Below, in pieces: positions 37,901-49,900 of a stretch of 64,000 bases of DNA. This DNA is from Ooceraea biroi (Eukaryota > Arthropoda > Insecta > Hymenoptera > Formicidae), in contig NC_039515.1 in NCBI RefSeq assembly GCF_003672135.1, positions 5,394,001 through 5,458,000 on the forward strand, given 5' to 3'. Numbering within the stretch: position 1 is the first letter of the stretch; each line of letters starts with the position of its first letter. The notes below the pieces were generated by a model that saw nothing but the letters and a program-made list of their open reading frames with translations, was not told the origin of the DNA and ran no database searches. Position numbers and translations under genes: made by a program.

Positions 37901-40900
37901 GTCTATGTAGCTACTACTTTAATACTAAAATATGTCCGAAATTTTGCGCCTACTTTAATGCTTTTAGCAGTCGTACGAACCTACTTTTAGGAAAATAGAA
38001 CCTAGAACTCTTACATTGAAACTCAAACTCCTACAAACAGATGTTAAGATGCTATTTTGACCCTGCAACATTCGGCTATAATCTTGATCGTAACCTGCTT
38101 TGACGCTCTAGCGGCAAAAAAGGAAATTTCGGACATATTTTAGTGTTAAAGTAGTAGCTAAATAGACGCTGAATAACGCCTCAAATGAAGAATTCGAGGC
38201 GTTATTCAGCGTCTATGTAGCTACTACTTTAATACTAAAATATGTCCGAAATTTTGCGTCTACTTTAATGCTTTTAGCAGTCGTACGAACCTACTTTTAG
38301 GAAAATAGAACCTAGAACTCTTACATTGAAACTCAAACTCCTACAAACAGATGTTAAGATGCTATTTTGACCCTGCAACATTCGGCTATAATCTTGATCG
38401 TAACCTGCTTTGACGCTCTAGCGGCAAAAAAGGAAATTTCGGACATATTTTAGTGTTAAAGTAGTAGCTAAATAGACGCTGAATAACGCCTCAAATGAAG
38501 AATTCGAGGTTCAATGTAGAACTAAAATTTCGACTCGGGATGTAACAATAATTAGTTATTGTTAATGAACAGATGTATTTGTTATAAGTATAATTGATGC
38601 TCACCTGGCTTAGCGACGCGATGAGTTCCGAAGCACCATCACCGATTATATCACGGCGATCTTAAGAAACGGCGGTTTCTTTTTCAGCGCGCCCGGAGGC
38701 GATCTACAGACGCTCATCGACGGCGATTTGGTGCCCCTCGAAGGTGACGTCGTACACTTTGTGCGGCAACTAGTGGAAGGACTCGCCTACCTCCACGAGA
38801 GAAATATCGCCCATTTGGACATCAAGGTAAGTTCGACCCATAAAAGGTCGATGCGAACTTGTCACGCTTCTCTCCGTGTATCCGGATCCCGGAACCGACT
38901 TCGCCGCCAGAAATTTCCGACCGTTTTCTCCGCTACGTTTGCGCTACGTGTGACGTTTCTCGATTATTACGTCTCTCGTCGAATCTGTTTCAACGATCCT
39001 CATATAATACGTGATCGATCGAGCATGGTGCACGTTGGTACGTGCAGTGTTTGATTGACCAATCGAACGAGCAAATAGAACTGATAGCGGATGGTCGTCA
39101 GACCAAACGCGCTCCATTTCATAAAACCGATATAACTATTGGCCATCGATGGAGAAAGAGAAGAGCTTCAATTGCGAGTCAGTTGCGTTGCGAGTCGATC
39201 GCGCGATTGGACAACGTTTTGCGGAAACGTTATTTACTCGATGTACGATCGCTGATGTACGATTCTCTCGTCTCGGATTGCCTCCCTGATCGCGAGGCAA
39301 TTCGAGACGAGAGAAAAATATCGCACCCTCAGAAAGGATTTCTGATAACAAGACGAAAAATATTCTTGACTAATTTAATCGTATTACAAGTATAAAAAAT
39401 ATGAAAATAAAACAATTTTTAATTTAAATCAGTAATTTCTATTCTTCTCTCTCGAATTAAATAAGATTGTCTTACTGTCTTGAGACAAGAGTAACATGTA
39501 CAAATTTATGGTTATATATTCTTGTATGTAGAATAATTTGATATTAGCGCCACTTTACAGTAGGCTTTGTCGATGTCGACGCATCATTTTCTCACAGTCG
39601 CTCGTCGACTCGGCGCTTCTGCGTCCTTTATTCCGATAAAACGGCCAATATTTATGTGTTGCAACCGAAAATCGGAAAAGTGTTTCTGTTATTTAAAATG
39701 AATAAGTGCAATACTCTACAAGAAATATTAAAAGATATGGAAATGTAAGTAAGTATATACAATATACTTACTTGAGAAATAAGATTCGAGATAAGACATT
39801 TCCATATCTTTTAATATTTCTTGTAGAGTATTGCACTTATTCATTGTAAATAACAGAAACACTTTCCCGATTTTCGATTGCAACACATAAATATTGGCCG
39901 TTTTGTGCAGATTCTACAAATTCTCTTAGAAGAATAGAATAAGATGTCTTTTAGATCTTACAATATTCTTAAATGAAGAATATTTTGAACTTGCTACAAA
40001 TTTGTATCTAAATCCTTCTGAGAAAATGAATGAGATAGCACGAAGATTATTTGAATCTAGATTTTCGAATTTTCTATTCAAGATTAAAATATGCTTCTTT
40101 TCAATAATAAATATGATTGTCGCTATAGCGATCTTATTTTATGATAGATTAAAGAGTAATAGCATTAAGTCCAGAAATCTTTTCTGTGGGTGCGGAATCG
40201 AATATACCGAGAGGAAGAGAGGGAGAGAAAGACGGAGGCTTCGCCACGTTTGCGAGGCAATTAATCGCATTCGCCTGATGCAGCCGCGCGTGTTATTTGA
40301 ACGTGTTCGCGGAAACGCGAACTCGCTTTTAAGTATAAGCGTACGGTGGAAAGAAGAACGGGCTGTCGCTTGTCGTCGTGTTCGCCAGTGAACACCAGGA
40401 CACCAGAATCCGACGATCCCACTGAGCTCTGGCGAAACTTGAGACACCTTCGCCGAGCGCGATGCTCTTCTGCATTTTTTCTTCAAGACGACGGTGTTGA
40501 TTTCGTTCGGCGTACATCGGCGAAACGGGGCCCGCGACGTATCGCAACATTTTCTACGGTGACGTTACGAGCCGTCGCGTCGTGACGAATTGTTCCACGA
40601 ATCCTCTTCTGGCAGTCGACACCTCGAGGAGTTCCGTGGAGGTCCGTCAGAATAAAGTGTCTACGAGAGGAACGGAAGCGGCTCATCCCGCACGCGCTTT
40701 ATTCGTCGAAGTCGACGTCCTTTTCCTTCTTTTCTTTTTTCCGTTTTGCAAATGTCCGGGACTTGTTTGGCCGGCAAACATTTCGGACTGCGCCTCGCAT
40801 TCGCGTATTTCTTTATTTCGCTCGTAAAACGCGCCAACGGTGCAATTAAGCGCAGACGCGTCGTCGACGCGTATCGTGCGGTCGACATTTACACGCGTCG

Positions 40901-43900
40901 AGAGGTCGGTCTTTCATCTCCGACGGTCTTCAATCTCGACACATGCATTGTTTTATCGCTGCAGAAAGCGATTTTTTACCGCCGGAGAGCTGCGTAAAAA
41001 CGTCAGCGGTTTAGAAGTCGCCTGAGTGTTGTGAGAAAAACGTGATTGCTCCTTTCCGCGATGAGAAACGATGTTTCCTCCACACGCATTTGTACGCGTG
41101 ACAAAACATTTACGACGCCTGCGTCATTATCGTTGCATTAGCATACGCGGCATCGGCGGCATTGTCGCTGATCGAATTGGAAATATACGTCGCGACGAGT
41201 TCCACGCGCGTCTTACCATGGACTGGCTAATCGAATTAGAGACGCGAGACGATCCGACACCGACACCGTCGGATTAGCGTATCCGGCGAGGTGAATGCGT
41301 GTCACGCGTAATCGCGTGAGTGTTCGCGGAAAAATAAGTCTGCAAGGAGGAGGAGAAGGAGGAGAACACGCGCGTGTGCGCGTGGAGGAGCAAAAGCGGA
41401 ATCCGCACCGTAAAGTACATTTTGATCCGGCGAGGTCGTCGGTTCGCTCGTTACGGATGGTAGGATTCCCTCTCGTTATCCTCACGAGGAGAGGAACTCG
41501 TGAGAGGAGGAGGAGGAGGAGGAAGGAGGAGGAGGTCATCGAGCCTTTAGCGGGCCGAGCAACATCCTCGCGATCGAGGTAGCGGACGGACCTGCCGGTG
41601 TCCGTTCGCCAACGTTCGCCTGACACTTTTATCCGCGGTGTGCGCGCGTGCACAGGCTTGGGTCGATTTGCATTACACGGAGCGCGCCGAGTCGCGCGGA
41701 CAAATCCTCTCCCGAAACAAAGAACCTGCGCCCTCCGCGGAGCGAACGTTGCCGATTAATTAAATTAACCCGGGCCGGATTAATCGCGCGAATTGATCAC
41801 GATCGATATTTATCGCGCGCGCCGCAACGTGACGCAATAAATTAACTCGGAAACTCCGTGCGCGCAAGTTGCTCAAGTCCGGCCGTTCCGCCTGAGTTAT
41901 TTCGTAAGCGCTACGCTTGCAAAGCGTTCAACTGCAGCCCGGCGACGCTGAACATTCCGCACGCTCCGTAAACACGCTACCGCCGTATTTGGATGTGCTA
42001 TAAGTGCATATCTATAGCACGTACGGACGGCCGCGCGTGAATCCTGAAAAGCGAGCCGTCACTCGGTAGCGCTCCGCGTGCGATCTTCTCCCTAAATTTT
42101 CCCCCAAAGAGATCCTCACGGAACCAAGGGGTTTCCTCTGTGATCGCCGCGGTCGCCCGCGGACTCTCGCTTCCGCGGGAAAGATCGCGAGGACTCGCAG
42201 CTGGGGGGGAAACGAGAAATAAAGCGGAAAGTTCGCGCGCCAGGCTCGCTCCGCAGCAGCGACCACGCCCTTGCTCCTGCGTCGCGCCTGGTGCACTCTC
42301 GCTGCATGAATCATCGCCTGGTTCCTATCTCGGGTCGTGGGTACCCCCGTGTCTGGCCACCATAACTGGAGCACCTCCCGATAACCCGAGAATTCCCGCG
42401 AAGAGGAAATCGCGACGGCGCGAACGGCGGTCTTTGCGCGCTCCAGGGCATATACAGGGTGTTTCCTCTAACTGTAGCACTTAGAATATCTCTGCTTCCT
42501 TTGATGATATGAAAAAAGTCAAAGGACGAACATTGTTCGATTCAAAGAGACTAGTACTCTGGTAAGAAAATTATTTTTTTTAATGTGACCTTTCACAAGA
42601 TATCAAGGTCATGAACATTTTTTTAAACGAGATGGTATATTTTCCTTAACGAAATGATGTAGCTTGTAAAAAACAAATTCAACCATACAGAATACGTTGA
42701 CCTTCAAATGACTTTGAACCACAAAAATCACGTTTAGGAAAAGAAACTCTATTTATTGTACGTATAACTACAAAGATATACCTTTTTTACAGATGTTCGA
42801 AATGATCACCGTTTACTTCCATACACTTTCGAATTCGATGAATAAACGATTGTTTTACGTTTTTGAGAGATTCCGGAGTAATTGCGGTGCACGCACGCTG
42901 AATTCTTTCTCGCATATCTTCAGGTGTTGTCGGAATATCGCGATAAACTTCGTTTTTTAGGTGTCCCCAAAGAAAAACATCAAGAGGCGTAAGATCTGGT
43001 GATCGAGCCGGCCAAGAAATTCTTCCACCACGTCCAATCCAGCGATCAGGAAATGATTCGTTGAGTATGTTCCGTGCAAATGAAGTTTATCGCGATATTC
43101 CACAAATGGTTCAAAGTCATTTGAAGGTCAACATATTCTGTATGGTTGAATTTGTTTTTTTACAAGCTACATCATTTCGTTAAGGAAAATATACCATCTC
43201 ATTTAAAAAAATGTTCATGACCTTGATATCTTGTGAAAGGTCACATTAAAAAAAATAATTGTCTTACCAGAGTACTAGTCTCTTTGAATCGAACAATTTT
43301 CGTCCTTTGACTTTTTTCATATCATCAAAGGAAGCAGAGATATTCTAAGTGCTACAGTTAGAGGAAACACCCTGTATATGATTATAGTAATATGATCCTG
43401 CGCGCAGGATGCATCAGCGGCTCGTACCGGCTCGTAACGATCGAGTGTGATATTTTGCGAGTGCGTTACCTATATCGTATATTATTATATTAGATACTTA
43501 CGCGCTACTTCAATCTTTTCATAAATAAATATATTGAATAAATACATCGAATATTGAACGATCAGGCGACTTTGACGTATTCGTTGGAGCCCACGCGCCT
43601 CTCCGAACAACGTAAAAAGATCTCGCCGATTTGATCATGTGGGACTTGTCAATCGTATCCTTCCGATTGAGAGAGTCCGTGGTCCGCTCATCCAAAATTT
43701 ACCAATGTCACAACGGAAGAAATTGATTAATAAATTTCCGGAGACTCGTTGTGGAAGCTGCAAAATTCTACAAATGCAATTAATTGAAAAAAGCGAGATA
43801 TCTTATTTTATTTCATTTCTGATTTCGTCAATCTCATCCGCGCCGAGCATGGCGCGAAATCACATTCGATCTCATTGTGAACTCTGCGCGAGTTCGCGAG

Positions 43901-46900
43901 CGACTGCTAGCCGGAATGACTCTCGGTTTAATCGTTCCACGAGGAAAAAACCTGTGGAAACTCGACGGAAAAGTAGATCTCTAAAAAAGGCTGCGCGCAA
44001 CGGGCACAACGAGATGAGTGCGACGCGCCGGTTTGATCGCGAGCGCGATTGCACACCGCATTATTCTTTATAGTCTTCCCACTGGTACGGCCTATTTATC
44101 ATTCGGCTGCTGCAGCAGCGTGCACGCGTTTCGCGCGCGATATTATTGTGTCATAAAGCCGACGAGAACGCGCGCATGTGCGCAGACAACCACGTAAGAA
44201 TATTCCCGCCGCATAATGGGCCCCCGTCGACGGAATTACGCATCTCGAGGGCCGGCGATTTATTTTTACGTCTTTTGTCATTATTTATTAGCCAAGCGTG
44301 CGCGCGCGCGGCCAAGAGATACTTTGAATATTCAGATATTCGCCTACATGAGAACGTCCAAGGCTCCTCGTGTTGAAGTAACGATGATTCCGAGCGGACA
44401 AACGAACGAAACATTCATGATGCTGCATCATCCGTCTTCCGAACGGCATCATCTTCCGTCTCGCATGTCTTTAGAATCGCGCGCGACATGTACTTTCTAT
44501 TTCCTGTAAAAAAAAGAGACAAGTTTCTTTCAAATTTAATTCTTTATCGTTTCCCATCGCGCCGCGCGCACGCATGCGCACGAGCATCGGCGCGTACTCG
44601 CAACCCGTTCGATCGAGCGATAGTCGAGCGGTGAAAGTCGATTCCAGCCCCGAATATGAAAACGAAGCGCGATCCGCGCGATCTAGATTATGTCAGCGAT
44701 TATAATAGCAGCCTCCACGGACTGATTGAGCGCGACCTTCGTCACGTGCCGGTTACCCGCGATTTATGGTAATCGGACACGTCGGCATGTCTTTGAATTC
44801 ACGCGAGTCACGGCGCGTTTCGCGATGTAGAATATCCATCGCGATGATCGAAATGCACTTTCATAAATTACTTCCGGATAACGCCGCGCGCGCGCGCGGC
44901 TGTTCGATTCTTTTCGCGGCTAATTAACGTGTGTGAAGTTAGCCCCGCACTTTTTGAATTTCATCTTTTTCTTGATTGTGCTGAATTGTGCTACGTTTGT
45001 GCCATATTGTGCCGCAAACCGCAGTTCAATATCTCAAACCGTTTTCGAAAAAAAAATAAAAAACGAAAAATTTGGTAGCCCCGCACTTTTCGAATTTTGA
45101 ATTTTCATTAATTGTGCTGCATTGTGCTCCGTTTGTGCTGTATTGTGCCGCAAACCTCAGTTCAATATCTCAAACCGTTTTCGAAAAAAAAATAAAAAAC
45201 GAAAAATTTGGTAGCCCCGCACTTTTCGAATTTTGAATTTTCATTAATTGTGCTGCATTGTGCTCCGTTTGTGCTGTATTGTGCCGCAAACCTCAGTTCA
45301 ATATCTCAAACCGTTTTCGAAAAAAAAATAAAATGAAAAATTTGGTAGCCCTGCACTTTCTCGCGATTAAGCTCAAATTTTTTTCCAAATTGGCGTTGAC
45401 TTGTACCGTGTTGTGCCGTTGGAAAAATTTGAATATTTCATTCTGTTTCGATAAAAAAAATTCATAAAGATAGATTAAAAAAACATATAAAATCACATTG
45501 CAAGGCAAATATATAATTTCTGCGAGTTGTGCTGAGTTGTACTACTCATTCTCTACGAGAGACATGCATAAAAATCGGAAATTAATTTGAGAGTCGATAA
45601 TTATTAATGAAAAAGGGGTGGGGGTGAATAAAAAATTTGACATTTTCGAATTTTTTCCACTTGTGCCGGATTGTGCTAGAGTAGCACAAATTTTTCAAGT
45701 GACAAAATTTCCTCAGACCGCTAGATATCGCAGTACAGAGAAAGTTAGGACTGAAGTGTAACGGTTTTTTAGGAATCGAAAATTTCAAACTCTTATAACT
45801 TACGAACGGCGAACGATAATCGAATTCTGCGAGTTGTGCTGGATTGTGCTACTCAAAATCTACGAAACACATGCATAAGAAGCGTGGATTATCGTGAAGA
45901 TTAGTCAAAGTTATCCAAAAAATGGTGTTGGCGAAATAAAAATTTGACATTTTCGAATTTTTTTCGGTTATACCAGATTGCGATCGACGAGCACAACAAC
46001 TTTTTCTAATGACACAATTTCGTCAGATTACTGGATTTTGCAAAACAGTCGCTGATAGGAACTTAAGGTTTAGGAATAGAAAAATGCAAAACTCCATACC
46101 GTTCAAACCATGGTACATAATCGAATTTAGTAAATTGTGCTGAATTATGCTAGTCAAGAAAAATGAACGACTATCGAAAGTAGTAGGTAAAATGGAAAGA
46201 GATTGATAAAAAAGTCAGCAAAATTCGAAAAGTGCGGGGCTACCAAATTTTTCGTTTTTTATTTTTTTTCGAAAACGGTTTGAGATATTGAACTGCGGTT
46301 TGCGGCACAATATGGCACAAACGTAGCACAATTCAGCACAATCAAGAAAAAGATGAAATTCAAAAAGTGCGGGGCTAACTTCACACACGTGCTAATTATC
46401 TCCCTCTCGTCGGATCAGTTGGCGCGATCGCAGCCGGAGCCGGCACGAATATGACCGTTATAGCCGGCGCCAGGATGGTATTTACATTAGCAGAGACAGA
46501 CGCCGCCATTCACCGGCTCGTATCGCAAAAACGCGTCGAAAACGCGACGACGAGTCGCCGACGACGAGCCGCGCTCTCGTTCTCGTTTGCGAAACGTTTG
46601 CTGCCCTCTCCATCCTTCGCCCTCTCGCCTCCGACCCCGAACCGAGCATGCAGATCGAGATAAAGAGACGATTACCGGTGAGAGAGAACCGCGGAAGAGG
46701 ATACGTGCGAGGATAACTCCACTGTGCACTCGCGAAATGGATATCGCTCGTAATATCGCGGTGCTTCCGCGATCTAAATAGTCGCGCGTACACCGAAATC
46801 CCATCGGACGCCGGGCCGGATATCGGACTCGTTGTAAACCGATACCGAGATGGCTTCCTCGCGCCGTTAATATGCCGGCGCGCGCCTTATCGCGCGCGGC

Positions 46901-49900
46901 CACGCGGAAGACCGATTGTATCTCGCTGGTTATGGTGGCGATAAAACCATCGACGGACTGCGCTAAGATACGGATGCGCTCTCACGGGAACGTCCGCTCC
47001 GCGCGGAGTACGAAGAGTCAGCGATTTTTCCGAGACGATGCGCTCGCTAGCTAAAAGCTCTTCCTTTTCATTTTTGCAGCCGCAGAATCTCGTGATGATG
47101 GGCTCCTTCCCGGACTGCGACGTTAAGCTGTGCGACTTCGAGATCTCGAGAGTGATCCTCGAGGGCACCGAAGTGCGGGAGATCCTCGGCACGCCGGATT
47201 ACGTCGGTGAGTGACCCACTTTCCTGCACGGAGGGAATTCTTCTGGGAGATATCAGTATTCTATTAGGAGTGTGATTTAGTTTTGAGGGTTTTGCAACAG
47301 ATGGCTGTAGTGTCAGTTTATTCCAATAGCTGTTTTCGATAACTGTTGTTTCTTACAGTGTTGACATTTAGTAGCATTATAGCAATAGATGCAATAACAG
47401 TCGTGTTTATATCATCGTAAAAATGGAACTTCCGAAAGCTCTTTAGCATTTTCGACATGCGTTGCTTTTGTTTTTTAATAAAAAAAAAACTGCCGCTGAG
47501 GGTTATAGAATTCTTGTCGAAACTTATGGTGATTCTGCCCCATCAATTAAGACGTGTGAATACTGGTTTAGACGCTTTAAAAGTGGTCATACTGATGTGA
47601 AGGACAAAGAACGCTCGGGACAACCAAGAAAGCTTGAAAATGCAGATTTGCAAGCATTATTGGACGAAAATCCAACACAATCCACTTCAGAACTTGCCAG
47701 AGCATTAAATGTTGATCGTACAACAGTTACCAAACATTTACATGAAATGGGAAAAATTCAGAAAGAAGGGAAATGGGTTCGACATCAATTATCGGAAAGT
47801 GCCATTGCGAACCGGTTGAACATTTGCATTTCGTTGATCGCCAGGCAAAAAAAGAAGAGTCCTTTGTCTCGGATTGTTACTGGGGATGAAAAGTGGATCT
47901 GTTTTGATAATCCGAAACGCAGAAAATCATGGGTGGATCCAGGCGAACCATCAACATCCAACTCCGAGACGCAATATTCACGGTTCAAAAGTAATGCTCC
48001 GTATTTGGTGGGATAGTGTACTATGAGCTGTTAAATCCGCATGAGACTGTCACGGCTGATCGTTATCGACACCAATTGTACAAGTTGAAGCAAGCATTGG
48101 ACCAAAAACTACCACCAATTGCGAGTAAACGATGGAAAGTGATTCTTCTTCGTGACAACGCTCGACCTCACGTTGCGTTATCAGTGAAACAAACACTATT
48201 AGAGCTTGAATGGGAAGTCTTACCGCACCCCGCGTATTCTCCGGACACTGCTCCATGCGATTATTATTTGTTCCGGTCGATGCAACACGCTTTAGAGGAT
48301 ACACACTTTCATAATTTGGAAGAAGTGCGAAAATTCGTCGACGAATGGATCAACTGAAAAGAAGAGTCATTTTATCGTGGTGGAATCCATCTCTTGCCAG
48401 AGCTTTAAATGTTGATCGTACAACAGTTACCAAACATTTACATGAAATGGGAAAAATTCAGAAAGAAGGGAAATGAGTTCGACATCAATTATCGGAAAGT
48501 GCCATTGCGAACCGGTTGAACATTTGCATTTCGTTGATCGCCAGGCAAAAAAAGAAGAGTCCTTTGTATCGGATTGTTACTGGGGATGAAAAGTGGATCT
48601 GTTTTGATAATCCGAAACGCAGAAAATCATGGGTGGATCCAGGCGAACCATCAACATCCAACTCCGAGACGCAATATTCACGGTTCAAAAGTAATGCTCC
48701 GTATTTGGTGGGATAGTGTACTATGAGCTGTTAAATCCGCATGAGACTGTCACGGCTGATCGTTATCGACACCAATTGTACAAGTCGAAGCAAGCATTGG
48801 ACCAAAAACGACCACCAATCGCGAGTAAACGACGGAAAGTGATTCTTCTTCGTGACAACGCTCGACCTCACGTTGCGTTATCAGTGAAACAAACACTATT
48901 AGAGCTTGAATGGGAAGTCTTACCGCACCCCGCGTATTCTCCGGACACTGCTCCATGCGATTATTATTTGTTCCGGTCGATGCAACACGCTTTAGAGGAT
49001 ACACACTTTTATAATTTGGAAGAAGTGCGAAAATTCGTCGACGAATGGATCAACTGAAAAGAAGAGTCATTTTATCGTGGTGGAATCCATCTCTTGCCAG
49101 AGCATTAAATGTTGATCGTACAACAGTTACCAAACATTTACATGAAATGGGAAAAATTCAGAAAGAAGGGAAATGGGTTCGACATCAATTATCGGAAAGT
49201 GCCATTGCGAACCGGTTGAACATTTGCATTTCGTTGATCGCCAGGCAAAAAAAGAAGAGTCCTTTGTCTCGGATTGTTACTGGGGATGAAAAGTGGATCT
49301 GTTTTGATAATCCGAAACGCAGAAAATCATGGGTGGATCCAGGCGAACCATCAACATCCAACTCCGAGACGCAATATTCACGGTTCAAAAGTAATGCTCC
49401 GTATTTGGTGGGATAGTGTACTATGAGCTGTTAAATCCGCATGAGACTGTCACGGCTGATCGTTATCGACACCAATTGTACAAGTTGAAGCAAGCATTGG
49501 ACCAAAAACTACCACCAATTGCGAGTAAACGATGGAAAGTGATTCTTCTTCGTGACAACGCTCGACCTCACGTTGCGTTATCAGTGAAACAAACACTATT
49601 AGAGCTTGAATGGGAAGTCTTACCGCACCCCGCGTATTCTCCGGACACTGCTCCATGCGATTATTATTTGTTCCGGTCGATGCAACACGCTTTAGAGGAT
49701 ACACACTTTCATAATTTGGAAGAAGTGCGAAAATTCGTCGACGAATGGATCAACTGAAAAGAAGAGTCATTTTATCGTGGTGGAATCCATCTCTTGCCAG
49801 AGCTTTAAATGTTGATCGTACAACAGTTACCAAACATTTACATGAAATGGGAAAAATTCAGAAAGAAGGGAAATGAGTTCGACATCAATTATCGGAAAGT

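Larger units (their letters stand above)
36332..38687 (+). other. Intron 2 of kinase copy 2
   Basis: Almost entirely occupied by the TIR element with 310-bp repeats (36378-38541). Confidence 0.85.
38827..47079 (+). other. Intron 3 of kinase copy 2 (8.25 kb)
   Basis: Carries the 869-bp element copy B, the long-TIR element 42455-43376 and the 8-bp-duplication element 44927-46390. The spans 40193-42452, 43379-44918 and 46399-47079 show no supported feature beyond a GGA-rich run near 41500-41535. Confidence 0.8.

Noticed and set aside
38827..39054. Extension of the catalytic-loop exon past HLDIK
   Set aside because: A strong GTAAGT donor at 38827 and a continuing match in the exon at 47080 show that it is intron.
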